64,000 nt of DNA from Scytalidium lignicola (Eukaryota > Ascomycota > Leotiomycetes), in NCBI GenBank assembly GCA_002812745.2, contig NCSJ02000014.1:186001-250000 (forward strand), written 5' to 3'. Shown here piece after piece: positions 10,514-25,039 of this stretch. Position numbers and translations under genes: made by a program. The notes below the pieces were generated by a model. That model was not told the origin of the DNA. It saw only the letters and a program-made list of their open reading frames with translations, and searched no databases. Position 1 is the first letter of the stretch; each line of letters begins with the position of its first letter.

Positions 10514-13500
10514 ATTGGGTGGTGTAGAATGGTGAAGGAAGCTTTGTATTTCGGAAGAACCAATTCCGCTCTAGATGCGAGAAGAAGCAAGCTCTTTCCC
10601 AAGACGAGAATATTTTTCGAATGGAATTTCTTTTTGATCGAATGGAACTTAGAATAACGATGGTGATGGCAGCGTGACTGCGCCTACTTGCCCGTTGCTC
10701 GCGTAAGATTTTAACGGTTTTGTGTGCGTACGGTAGTTTGGTGGATCCAGCCAGCGATGATGATATAATGTCGATTTGTCGGAAAGATCGAGATGAAACA
10801 GAATGAGGAGAATCCGAGTGTTGATCTCAGCCTCGAGGATTCAGGGTGGTGGGCATTCAGATGGGTGCCGCCACACAACACACACAAAAGCTTAAGCAGA
10901 AAGAAGCAGCAGCAATAGCAGCAGCTTTTCTTCCGACAACTATCAGGCCGCTGTCGAGTGCCAGTCACACCGATGGTAGTTGGACACTACACGCACACTC
11001 GAACGAAGATATCGTGATCTCGGATTCGTGAGGATAGGGGTATCGTACGAGCTGTGTCGGGAAGCAGCAGGAGAATTGCCAGGACGGGGAGATTTATTCG
11101 GCGAGGGCTCGAGCGGCGAAAAGATAATCAGAATAATCAGGATGGGGTTTGCGTCGTCTCGGCGGCAGCAAGGGTTTGGGGCGGAAGTAGGAGTTCGAAG
11201 GAAATTGGGAGGGGGGGCCAGCGTGCGCTATGGAAGGGCGATTTTGCTGCACGGCGAAAATGCGAAAAGGACGAGAGAACCCGGATGGGGGATCAGTTGG
11301 AAGCAGACTAAAGACACCAAAAGAGAAGAAGAATGACGAAGAAGATGGAGAAGATGGATGATGGAGAGAGAGTGTGTGTGTGAGAGAGGAGAGGAGAGAG
11401 AGAAAGGGATGGTGGATGGCGATGGCGATGGAGATCTGAACTGGGGGGCGGAAGAATAATAGGGAAGCGGACCCTCGAACCGGCAAAGGGCGAGCACGAG
11501 CCGTTCGAGCCCAAGCGACTTTTGGTGGTCTTGACTTGACAACTTGGGCTTTGGGCTGGGCACAGAGAGCGAAGGAGGGTGGCGGGAGAGGCGCTGGTTG
11601 GTTTGTTACGCTTGGGGGAGTTTACGGTGATTGGGATTTCAACTTGTGAATAAAAGAGAATAACAGGAAGAAAATAATAATAATTCACTGGCTGCTTGGG
11701 CTTTCAGAGCTGTTGGTTTGCTGGTTTTTTGCTAGTTTTTACTGCATCTCTTTTCATCACTCTCATCCCTTCAGGCAATGAATTACACAGTACAGTAAGG
11801 TAAGTGAAGTCAGTAAAAGTCTTCGGTCAAGGCCCCTGCCAGAAGACGGGTGGCACGCCCGACATTACTAATTCACTCCCTGGGCATCGTATCGTGTGCT
11901 GCAAGTCAGCATCAAAAGTTGGATCTCTACACAATACTATATAATAATTGCTGCTCCGTGAATTCTTTAGTTTACTTCGATCCTCATTGTTGTGTACAGG
12001 TACTAATACAATATGTAGGTCAACACAATCACAATAGCCAAAGGGATGGGTATCACCAAGGTGCCGTACTTCTGACTAGATCTGACCCGATATTATGAAT
12101 TAGTGAGCTGCTGCAATTTACAGTTATGACCCGTTCCTCCCTTCTTCGAGAGCTTCTCCGAGCTGAGCTCACTGAACATCACGGGGATCATCCATGACTC
12201 CATCAGCGCATCCCGGACAAGGAGAATCCGAAATTTTCTTTTCTTCTCGTGCTTCTCTCTTCTCCCCTTTTTTTCGCCATTGCATTAATCGCGATTGCCA
12301 TCCCGTCGGAGTGACCGCCGCAGAAATTTGCAGCACAAGCTGATCTCCGACCCACGGCACGGCATCCAAGGTACCGTACCTTGACCTGCTTATTCACCCG
12401 CTCAGCTCTCAACACCGTTGACAGGTTCCTGGACTGGACCGTAACTTACTTGGAACCACGAGCGATTCCGGCGCTTACACCGCTTAGGACGCTTCCAACG
12501 ACATCATTGTACATTGGCCTTTCAGCTGCCATAGGCACCATCCGATACGTGAATGGGGTATGTGCGGTGCGTGCTAACAGTGGCCTAGTCCCCGGCGGTC
12601 GCTGACTTGGGACTCACGGCCCTGGGAGACGCTGAGGTACTCCAACCGATTTGTTGGAAGGAGACGCTCACGGCACCCACGCGCGGCTCCTGCGTTGCTC
12701 AGTGCCCGTAACTCGTGCTGGACGGTGCTGGAATTATGGAGCACTTGTCCCGTAGACTGTAGGGAGTTGGAGCCCGCGTCTCCAAGTGCAATTGCCGCCG
12801 CCCACCAGCTAAAAATAAGGTAGCTGCACCGCAACCTCGCCTGCTAGAGACGCCCGCTAATTCCAAATATTAAATCAATTAACACCCGGCGGCGGCTGCT
12901 GTAATTACTGCAAACGCAGCTTGGCCGTTGTTCTGCAGCCATTAGGAGACTGATGCAGGAGATGATGGCACTTGAATCCCCTTTTTTTTTTAAAAGTCTC
13001 CCTTCTATGGTTATTTGCTAGAAAGTAACAGCCAGCAAACACTACATAAAGAAGCCACGAAGCACACCAACAAAGTCAAGCACCTGATAGCTGCCCAAGC
13101 AACTACTAAATCAAAAACAATCACCTCATCAGAATACAGTACTGTAGTATACAGTACATCGTGGCAAGCGGACAACATCAAACCCCATCCCTTAACACTA
13201 CACTACACTACATCATATCACATGCAAGAAATGGCCCCCTTTCACCTGTGCAAAAGCCAAACAAAGCCTGCGCATCCACCATTAACAACCGAGAGACGAC
13301 CCGTCAGGCGCTTAAACCCGTCCACAACCCTCCAATCAACCACCTCACCATGCCCATCACAAAGGAAACAAGGTAGCCGCGCCATTTACTGAAAGAAAAC
13401 CAACAACCCATCACATTCCCCCTGATTAGTCTGTTTTACACGTATCTTCTATTGTTTATTTCCGTTAAAAAATATTAACTTCCCCAGTACCAAACTACCA

Positions 13501-14675
13501 ACTTAACACCAACAGCAACCTCCCTCCAAAGGGTATCCCAGCGTATCCAGACATCCCCCAATTCAAAGCATACAATACGAACAAAATTCAATCCAATTCC
13601 CCTTTATCTAATAAATATAACTTATCTTTATATTCTATCTCCCAATTCCAAGAGAACCCCCTAATTACAACACATCATAGCACAGCATATCACTAGCAAA
13701 GTATACACTACACTACTATACTATACTTCTCCAATTCAAACTCTTTACCCAACACCCATCCATCCAACTCCTAACCAACTTCCCCCTTTATTTTACCGTA
13801 AATAAAACCCCTACCCTACTCGAACAATGAGACAGACATACTAGGATTTAAGCGCTGCTCTCCCGCGCTTATTCGTTCCCATTTCCTCTGCATACAACAC
13901 CACCCTGTGGCGTTTCCCCCCCTCCCTTTCCCGTCCTGTTGGTTCTGTACTGTGTAATTACCCGTGCTATTCTAGAAGAGTTCGCGCTTCTTTTTTTGCT
14001 TTTTTTGCTGTTGGTTTATTCCTTCTTAGAGCAATGTTGACCTTTGCTGAATTAGTTAGTTAGGCCTGAATTATTCATTAGTTAAGTGACTACTTTAGGC
14101 AACATTCAACAAAGATATACAAATCACATCACTTATCAACCCACTCAAAACTTTGTTTATATGGTGTAATATTGAGGATACGATCCCACAACTACCAATT
14201 CTAATCAAACNAAAAAAAGCAAAAAAAAAATTACAAGTTCTTTGCAAAGCATCACTTAACGCCGTAGAACTCTCCTCTTTCCGATTGCGTCACGCAGCCC
14301 CATATTACGCCGGATAAATTAAAAATCAAGTCTGCCTCCTGAAAACCTGTCAACCCCTCAAAAAATACTGACGCTTGTCAGAGAAAACTCGAAGAACAAT
14401 ATCAAAACATAGCCATGCCTACAAACAAATACAAGAAATAAAAGCACAGACTTTTCTCCTCCAGAAGTAGCCCAGCCCAGCCATCTTTCGCCCCTGAGAA
14501 AGACGCTGCAGAATGAACATGATGATCAAGCAAAGAAGAGATGGTCGTCTTCATCATATATAAGCCGTCATCATCATCACAATTGCCAATCATTATCTTC
14601 ATATGCCCTTCCTGGACAAAACTCAACCTAACAAATCGCCCAAGGAAAGCCCAACGCGGATGCTACAAGCCCAGC
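10514..14675. other. Long gene-free region between samB and ASE1
   Basis: About 4.2 kb with no convincing coding frame. The part from 10514 to about 11700 is upstream of samB. It is rich in purine runs and a GA/GT microsatellite, with long but low-complexity antisense ORFs. The middle (11800-12900) has mixed composition and palindromic GTAC words, for example at 12370-12382. From about 13020 to 13830 the plus strand is strongly A/C-rich and G-poor. The final 300 bases should be the 3' UTR of ASE1. One N sits at 14211 beside an A run. Confidence 0.5.
11362..11404. repeat. GA/GT-rich microsatellite upstream of samB
   Basis: Alternating GA and GT dinucleotides (gagagagagtgtgtgtgtgagagagg...) in the non-coding region upstream of the MYND gene. 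Confidence 0.7.
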
Positions 14676-17090
14676 CTAGAAAGCATCTTCATCGGTCCAG
14701 TTGGCTTCGCTGCCGGATGGGATTCGGTTGCCTTCCGCATCTATCATCGCAATACCTCCATGTACTCCGTACGGCGGTATACCTCGCGCTTTCTTCATCT
14801 GGCCAGGTGGACCATATCCACCTTCGGGAGTAACCCTTTTGTTATGAGCAGCCGCCCGAAGCCTTGCATAGTACGCCTCGGTTGCATCTTCTTCGGACTC
14901 GGACACATCATCATAAGTCTCCCAGTTTTCCGAGCCCGAGATGGTTGTTGCGGTAGTAGATGTATTTGACAGCTGTCGGCTTGCCGGCGCTTGAGGATAC
15001 TGCGCTGCCGGTGGAATTCGCTCGTTCTGACGCATTGAGTTACGCAGTTCATAGTATGACTGTGTCCTGCTGTGTCGATACTCGTCGTCATATACATCTT
15101 CCGGGGTAACATGGCGTACAATATCCACCGAGGAATCACTTTCATGTCGCATATGAGATGCTGGTGTTGGAGCTTGTGGAGGGAAAATATCTCGCATCCG
15201 CGGCGGTGGCATCCTAGCAGGAGGTGGCCCCATTTTGTGAATAGTGCCACCACCATCTTGTCTGGAATCGGGAGCTTTACGCTCGGGGGAATTACAACCA
15301 TAATTAAGGTTTGATAACGGCGCACGCGCTGGGATCCTAGATGGTGTTCGGCCTCCATTGGTGGAGACTGAGTTGGAAAGGGGGTTACGTCTCAATGTAT
15401 TATTCGCTCCAGGAACAGGTGTCTTGCTCACGGCCGGTGGTTTCGTGGGCACAGTCGTGGTAGTGGTGCGGCCGCTTGGTACAGCTTTCTGATTCTTAGA
15501 AGCAGCTATCGGTGGTCCCGCCGGAGTTTTTGGTCTTGCTCCTGCTGGAGTCTTTGGTCGTGGCCCTGGTGCTGTTACTGGCCTTGGCTCTGAAGCTTCT
15601 AGCTCATCCAGATATCTTTCCCCGTGTACCAAGAATGGTCGGCCATATTCATCCTCCCACTTCTCAAGAACTTTCCTAAGATCTACCGCGATCTTTGGCA
15701 GTTCTTTAGCGATACGCTTTCTCATCTTTTCCTCTCGGAGAAGTCTCGTTGGATCTCGTTTCTCTCCCTTTTGACCACGCATCATCAAACGAGATGCATC
15801 TTGGCTCGAAGCAGCAAGATCATCACGGTCTTTTACCAATGAACGGTGTCTTTCGATGAGGGCTAGAGTTGGCGCACGTTGCTCTCTCAGAACCTCCAAG
15901 CGGGAAATCTCCTGCTCATGTGCTTCGAGTAAGGCATCGCTGTAAACATCGGAAAACGCTGGTGTAAATTCCAACATTTCATCTTCAGAGAAATACAGAC
16001 TGTCCCATAGTTCTTGCAGTTTGTATCTTGCATCTTCCACAAACAGGTGTAGATTCTGTCTCTTCAGCTCGTTCAACCGGGAAAGCTCATCCTCGAATTC
16101 ATTTATCTGTCGCACACCACAGCCACGATTGCCATTCAGGAATCTCTTTCTCTCATATTCTTCAACTCCAAGACGGTCCCATAAACCTTCGACTGTAGTT
16201 TTCAGGTCTTTGAGGCGCCTTTCACGTGCTTTCTTCTCCTCTCCTAGTTTGTCTCTTTTTCCTCGTAACCGAGAAATATCGTCTTCATGAAGACCTAGTT
16301 GTTCTGGAGCATCACGATAGTACTTAACAATCATACCATCTGTCTGTGCTTGCGGTGTTCCCAGCTCAGCCCAGAGCTGAATGATGTTTTCGGAAAGCGC
16401 CTTAACTGTTGAAATACGGCGCGTATATTCTTCATACACACGTGTAAATTCATCATCAAGAGCCTCGACATAAGATGGCGACAGGTCGACTGTAGGAGGA
16501 ATGCTCGCATTCGGCTTACTTGGTGGTAGGGTTATTTTGATAAAGGAAGGCTCCAGATGAGACGCATAAGATTCAAGAGCTTGAACAAGTTCTATTAAAT
16601 GTTAGCAATGTCAAGCAGGTGCGAATTCCATACTCGCGGGTTGTGATAAGAAAATTATGCTCACTCTGGACTTGCTCAAAGCGCTCTCTGTGTAGCTTTG
16701 AAATGGTAAGGTGTTTCTCTTTTAGTGATTGTAAACATCGCGTCAGAGGGTATGTGATTTTCAAATCTTCATCTTCCGCTTCATATTCATGTCGGTTTTT
16801 GTTAGAATTTAAGGAGATCTCCATCTGTTTGATTGTTGTGATGATGTGCTGAGCTTCATCTGTCATATCCTTTTTCTCATTTGTCACACGTCGCACTTGA
16901 TTGTTCAGAGTCTCTGACAACGCAGCGAACAACTGATAAATGTTAGATAGATTCTGTTATAGCTTCAAATATCGCCTACCTCCGACTCTCTTGAATCTCG
17001 CTCATGATTTGGAACGCCGATCTCATCAAAGAGACCGTGAAGTTGACCAATGATAGTCGAAACCTGCGACACCAAAAAATTGGTATCCAT
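14676..17090 (-). CDS. ASE1: Ase1/PRC1/MAP65-family microtubule-bundling protein
   Basis: Three exons: 16980-17090, 16665-16932 and 14676-16591. All junctions keep the frame and give 764 residues. The start is ATG 17088-17090 (MDTNFLVSQVSTIIGQLHGL). The first 450 residues are almost all coiled coil and spectrin-like helix, with the repeated family signature LWDRLG / LWDSLYFSEDEMLEF. The conserved microtubule-binding part includes RERRLKDL, KWEDEYGRPFLVHGERYLD and the basic ARPKTP segment. The C-terminal 250 residues are disordered and rich in Pro, Thr and basic residues, with SP/TP sites suited to cyclin-dependent kinase control. The family crosslinks antiparallel microtubules at the spindle midzone in anaphase. 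Both introns have clear branch sites (CTAAC, TCTAAC). Nearest neighbour CSN5 is divergent, with 1.1 kb between. Confidence 0.93.
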
Positions 17091-18168
17091 GGCGTACTGT
17101 ACTAACTACGGAGCGTTGTATTAATGCCGTATATATATATGTTTTGTAGTAAAAATCTTGAGTAGTAGACGAAGGACGCCTTCTACTATAGAATAGCTTC
17201 GCAGCGAAAGACTGTATGTTAAATGAGGATGAATGAATGGTCAGCAATATTCAAGACGTAATCGCAACAGCGAAACCTCTAGATTTACTGCTAAGGAAAT
17301 CATCAACAATTGAGTGAAATCGTGTCTAGTTGTGGACCTCCTTTGTGAGGATGAACCGTGATGATGTCGTTTAGATATGGTTGTTTTGAGTTTAATGTTG
17401 CCGTTGACACAGCAACGGTAGTCAGCCGCTAAAAGTGGGTAACAACAACCCCGCGGTGCAGATGACGCTGAGCGGATCCTGTTTTGAGACCAAAGCAATC
17501 TATTCATAGCTTCGAGGCGATCTACGATCAAATAAATAGTTAGCAGGTATCCATTTAACAAAATTTGTTATTGTAGATATACACTCTGTCCCTTCAACCA
17601 TAACCTATCGGTGCCCGTTTTTAAAGTCCGCCGCGCAACCTATTAACTATATCTTCATGCTAAATATTGAGAGTTAGATGATTTCTGATAATGAGTAAGC
17701 AAACTCAGTTCTTTGAATACTGTAGATATAGTTGATATCTCAATATCATGTATTATTAGCAAATAGGTCCAGAAAGTTTGGTGTCTTGCTTTTTAAGAAC
17801 TAGATTTATTAAAATCAAATCCACCGTGTAAAATTTTATACCACATGTCACACGTATTCAAACATATAATTCTTTGATCAATAGCTCTGTTGTTCTCTTC
17901 GGCCCGTTTAACCACTTAACATGCTATGATTTCATACCTGGTAAATTGCCAAATTATAACAGTCAAGAGATTTATGGTAGACGTAGTAACTGTTCCCTTT
18001 GCTGGATCTAATAGTTAGCGGAAAGCCGGGGAAGGTATTGATCCGGGTGTCGCAATACAAGTACCTCATCAAGGCTGGCCTTAATCGCATCTCAACCACG
18101 CCAAATATATCTGACAGACCGCCGAACTCTCATCCTTTTTAAACGTGGAAGCTTCTCCCTTCTTCAGA
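17091..18168. promoter_or_regulatory. Divergent intergenic region between ASE1 and CSN5
   Basis: About 1.1 kb between two start codons pointing outward. No coding frame of note. It is AT-rich at 17640-17900, with a short TA run near 17130-17145. It presumably carries both promoters, but no specific site was recognised. Confidence 0.4.
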
Positions 18169-19281
18169 ATGGAGACTGCTTATAAGTCATGGGGTAAGTA
18201 TATCTGACTTTCCAGCCCAAAAATTCCCCAACCCATCAAGCTCACCTTATCGATAACAGAGCTCGACAATCAAGTCCAACTTGTAGACCCCCACCGTGAT
18301 GCCCTCTACACATATGATCAAGACGAACAAAAGGCAATAGGCATAGCAAAACCATGGAAGAGCGATCCAAATCACTTCAAAAAGGTCCGGATCTCCGCCG
18401 TGGCACTTCTCAAAATGGTCATGCACGCCCGCTCGGGAGGTTCGATTGAAGTGATGGGGCTGATGCAAGGGAAAATTGCGGGGGATACCTTCATTGTCAC
18501 AGATGCATTCCGACTACCAGTTGAGGGCACAGAGACAAGAGTTAATGCTCAGGATGAGGCGAATGAATACATGGTAGCTTATACACAAGCCGGCCATCTC
18601 CAGGGGAAGAAGGAGAATGTCGTAGGGTGGTACCACAGCCACCCAGGATATGGCTGCTGGCTGAGTGGTATCGACGTGAATACGCAAGCTATTCAGCAGT
18701 CCTTCTCGGATCCATTTCTGGCCGTCGTCATCGACCCAGACCGTACGATCTCCGCAGGAAAGGTTGAAATAGGAGCATTTAGAACATATCCCGAGAACTA
18801 CAAGCCTCCTGATGCTGCCACCGATGATGGCTATCAAGCAATTCCTCTATCCAAAATAGAGGACTTCGGTGCCCACAGTAGTCGCTATTATTCATTAGAG
18901 GTATCGCACTTTAAGAGCACTTTGGATACACATCTTCTGGAGCAGCTGTGGAATAAATACTGGGTGCAGACTCTCAGCCAAAGCCCTTTATTCGCGAATC
19001 GTGACTACAGCAGCAAGCAAATGCTTGATCTAAAGTCGAGGATCTTTCAAACAGCCAATGGAATATCACGGTCGGGAAGGGCGTCGATGGGTGCTGTGGC
19101 TAACAGAGGGCTTGAGCAGCAACTCGAGAAGGTCGTTAGAGACAGCAAAAAGATCGCTGGGGAGGAATGGAATGGATTAATGGCAGGCGAGGTGAAGGCG
19201 AAATTATTTAATGGTCTAGGAGAGAACTCTAAGGAGCCCGTTGACCAGACTGCTCCGCCTGCAGCCTCTGTTAAACAATAA
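18169..19281 (+). CDS. CSN5: COP9 signalosome subunit 5, JAMM deneddylase
   Basis: Two exons: 18169-18193 and 18260-19281, giving 348 residues, close to the usual length. The start [20 protein letters not shown] matches the conserved CSN5/Jab1 N-terminus. The MPN+ domain contains the JAMM zinc site: Glu72 in [12 protein letters not shown], then His134, His136 and Asp147 in [14 protein letters not shown]. All metal ligands and the catalytic Glu are present, so the enzyme should be active. CSN5 is the catalytic subunit that removes Nedd8 from cullins in SCF and other cullin-RING ligases. In filamentous fungi it influences development and secondary metabolism. The only intron falls eight codons after the start. 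It is convergent with the mitochondrial GluRS gene, 205 bases away. Confidence 0.96.
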
Positions 19282-19486
19282 TGTATTCTTGCGGGGAATT
19301 CCTAAAAATAGGTCTGGCTCCGCAAAGAAAGATTGAACGAGGACCTAGTCAACTTTATGCATTGCATGGCGTATATTATATTACCTGGAGCGGAGTCCTG
19401 GTCGAAAATGGGAAACTACTCTAGAAATACAGTCGTCCAAGTTCTTTTATGATTCTGATATGAGAACCTGACATTACCAATCCGTT

Positions 19487-21831
<2,345 letters not shown>

Positions 21832-23243
21832 ATGGCTTCAACGACTGAAGAGATTGATCTCTACGGTAGGGTTGCTATTATATATGTGCATCGACAAAAT
21901 CTGACAGTCAGCAGAGGTGTTAGAAGTAAGCAAAGATGCAACGAGGGCCGAGATCAGAAAGGCATATCATAAGGTCAGCCTTTTCCTGAGCCTCGTGGTG
22001 CACGAATACTGACGTCGTGCAGGCTGCCTTGCAGCACCATCCAGACAAAGTGCCTGAAGATCAGAGGGAAGCGGCAGATATAAAATTCAAAGGCGTTAGC
22101 CAAGCATATGAAATCCTTTCCGATGAAGAAAAGCGAAGCCTATACGATACCCATGGCATGGCAGCCTTCGATGGGAGCCGTGGCCCAATGGGAGCGGAGG
22201 TGGATCTAGATGATATTCTACAACAAATGTTCGGCATGGGTGGCGGGATGCCACCTGGATTTGGAGGTGGTGGAGGTCCAAGACGCCAACGCAGAGGTGC
22301 AGACGAGGAACAGAAATATGAGGTAACCTTGGAGGAGTTATACAAAGGGAAGACGGTTAAGTTTGCCAGCACGAAGAACGTTATATGCACGCACTGCAAA
22401 GGCACTGGCGGAAAGGAGAAGGCAAAACCGCAAACCTGTGAGCGATGTAAAGGTAATGGCATCACTATCGGTCTACGGTCCGTTGGTCCAGGACTAGTTA
22501 CACAGGAGAGGGTGGTCTGTGATTCTTGCAGTGGCACGGGCAAGGTGTTCAAGGAAAAGGATAGATGCAAGAAGTGCAAAGGAAAGAGGACGACGTCAGA
22601 GAAAAAAGTGTTGGAGATTTATATCCCAAGAGGTGCTAGGGAAGGGGAGAGGATAGTCTTGGAAGGTGAAGCAGACCAGGTACCTGACCAGATACCGGGT
22701 GATATTGTTTTCACTCTAGCAGAGGAGGACCATCCAATATTCCAGAGAGCAGGCGATGACCTATCAGCTGAACTAAATGTTACGTTAGCCGAGTCTCTCT
22801 GCGGGTTTTCAAGAGTCGTTTTGAAGCATCTCGACGGACGCGGCATTCATTTAGATCACCCACAAGGAAAGATCCTAAAACCTGGCCAGGTTCTGAAAGT
22901 TCCGGGTGAGGGAATGCCACTCAAAAAGAGTGACCTCAGAGGCGATCTATATCTGATCGTCAAGATTCAGTTCCCGGAGGATGGATGGACTGAAAATGCA
23001 GACGATTTTACTGCCCTCCAGAACATCCTTCCAAAGCCAGCCCCCAAGATCGAGGCAACAGAGGTCGATGAGGTCCAGTTTGACCCAAATGCGGAGATCG
23101 AAGATGTAAGTTTTCTCTTCTTGAATATATTTAGACACTGCTAACAATCTTAGTTCGGGGCCGGTTCAGGCGATCCAAGGGCTGCTGGTGGATGGGAGGA
23201 CGATGATGATGACGAAGGAGGTCCACAATGTGCACAGCAATAA
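21832..23243 (+). CDS. Class A (type I) Hsp40/DnaJ chaperone with a C-terminal CaaX box
   Basis: Four exons: 21832-21865, 21915-21973, 22023-23105 and 23154-23243, giving 421 residues. The J domain has helix II ([12 protein letters not shown]) and the HPD motif in [11 protein letters not shown] Gly/Phe-rich linker follows ([15 protein letters not shown]). The zinc-binding domain has four CxxCxG-type repeats: [24 protein letters not shown] and CKKCKGKR. The beta-rich substrate-binding domains follow, and the end is acidic ([10 protein letters not shown]). The last four residues, CAQQ, form a CaaX box of the kind farnesylated in Ydj1-like proteins, which would anchor the chaperone to ER or mitochondrial surfaces. 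The protein stimulates Hsp70 ATPase. The choice between Ydj1-type and Xdj1-type orthology cannot be settled by eye; the J domain and acidic linker slightly favour Xdj1. Confidence 0.93.
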
Positions 23244-23759
23244 TTGGGATACAGAATTTGGAATTAGAGGGTATTTCATGTGTCAACGCGGCGATAGTTC
23301 TAATGTTACACCCCGGCGGTATGATCATTGATAATAGACGGATAAAATCGCGGTCATTTGAAATTGCCTTATGAGACAACTGGCAGATGCTCAACTCAGT
23401 TATAATCATGAGAACTAATCAAATTGATCATTCACACTCCGTTGTTACTTGCTCTTCAAATATCATACCTTAGTTGTGACGAGCACGTGTAAGTGAGGGA
23501 CTGCGAGGGGTAACACCACGCATTAACGTTTTCCCGTAGCGGTACTCGTGGGAAGGGTTAGCCCTTAGTACAAATCACGTGAAATTCTCGAACCTCGAAA
23601 TTTCGCTAAGCGGAAATGTAGAGGAAAATAGAGAGGTAATCGAATTCGACACAATCGACAACTTACGACAAACCAGACGACAAGGTACGATTGAAATTGA
23701 TTTTCTGCTTGGAATAATGTTAGATTATTTGGAGTTGATTGGCTGATCCTTTTTCGCAG
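23244..23759. promoter_or_regulatory. Promoter and 5' UTR of the eL32 gene, with a 5' UTR intron
   Basis: Contains CACGTG at about 23485, a palindromic AGGGTTAGCCCT near 23557-23568 and a CACGTGA at 23577-23583. AGGGTTA-like words are common upstream of fungal ribosomal protein genes; function is inferred. A likely 5' UTR intron runs from a GTACGA donor at 23685 to the CGCAG at 23755-23759, ending directly before the ATG. Confidence 0.5.
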
Positions 23760-24489
23760 ATGGTTGCCGCAAAGAAGCACGTTACGATCGTCAAGAAGCG
23801 TATGTTCACCTTCCCTGATCTAACTTGATCTATTTGCCCGCGCGGTGTCTCTCACGATGAGCTTCTGGAGGTGGAAAATGGGATCAATCATGTGGAATTG
23901 CTGGAGTGAGTGTTGACAGGGTTCAAATATAGGCACAAACCGCTTCAACAGACATCAGAGCGACCGATTCAAATGTGTCGCTCCTAGCTGGAGAAAACCA
24001 AAGGGTATTGATAATGCCCTCCGAAGACGGTTCAAGGGTCAAGCAGCCATGCCATCGGTACGTGAATTCCGCAGGAGCTATTGAGAATGGTGGAGGAATT
24101 TGGCTATTATAGGTCTAGAAGACTACTGTCAATCAACGGAGTAGTGGATCATGAAAACAGCGGCTGATGACGAACTCCCCTTATATAGATTGGTTATGGC
24201 TCAAACAAGAAGACCCGCCATATGATGCCCTCCGGACACAAGGCTTTCCTCGTCAACAACGTCCGAGACCTCGACCTCCTCCTCATGCACAACAAGACCT
24301 ACGCCGCAGAGTATGTTACAACTTTGCACCAGGAAGCTATACACAAAAGGTTCCCAAAAACACTAACAATCCTCATCTAGGATCTCCCACTCCGTATCCT
24401 CAAGAAAGAGAGTCGAAATTGTAACGCGCGCGAAGCAACTCGGTGTTAAGGTTACGAACGCAAAGGCTAGGGTTACGACTGAGGTTTAA
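23760..24489 (+). CDS. RPL32: 60S ribosomal protein eL32
   Basis: Four coding exons: 23760-23799, 23933-24057, 24189-24310 and 24381-24489, giving 131 residues, the normal length. The protein begins [18 protein letters not shown] and carries the eL32 signatures [39 protein letters not shown] and [20 protein letters not shown]. It is a small basic component of the large ribosomal subunit. The initiator ATG lies immediately after a splice acceptor, so a non-coding first exon and a 5' UTR intron are expected, a common layout for fungal ribosomal protein genes. Four introns in so short a gene also fit this class. Each internal reading frame alone would be missed by a simple ORF search because no exon exceeds 125 bases. 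Confidence 0.96.
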
Positions 24490-25039
24490 GGCGATGGTTG
24501 GATCCGGGGGGTTCAGAGCTTTTCGTTTGGGAATTAACTCGCATGGGATCGGGATTTGCTTGATATCATGATAAAAAAAAGAGAACGAAAGGCAGTGTAG
24601 TAATACGTCACGTGCCTTACGATCAATGAAGAGAACCTTCTTGCGCATTTATGCTTTTACTCCGAGTGGTGTGAATCTGTGATTCCTACGTTTGTGGTGC
24701 TAAAGGGACTAGGTGACATTCTGAAGATACTGGAATTTGCTGGTAGAAAAGATGGTCTTGGTGAAGGAGAGCATTAGGATAGCGGATATCACCAATTTTT
24801 CAGAGCATATCTACCTAAAACGACCCTGCAGGATCTTGAATTACTACTTATGTGTTGACCGAACAACTATGTGCCTCTAACAATAGCGGAGAAAGGTGCG
24901 GCATAAAGATTGACTCTTATTTCAGAAAAGCTATCTGTACCAGCTATTTACTATTTGCCATATTGAACATTATATACTCATCTCCTTCATTAACCCGCTG
25001 TTTCCACCTCCTCTTAATGCGAATTTCTTCAACTAGCAT
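24490..25039. other. Convergent intergenic region
   Basis: Between the stop codons of eL32 and the S28 peptidase. Contains their 3' UTRs. No coding frame or repeat stands out. Confidence 0.5.

Noticed and set aside
11094..11688. Overlapping minus-strand ORFs of 110-130 codons upstream of samB
   Set aside because: Ser/Leu/Pro repeats produced by the GA/GT-rich tract; three frames are open at once, which indicates composition and not coding.
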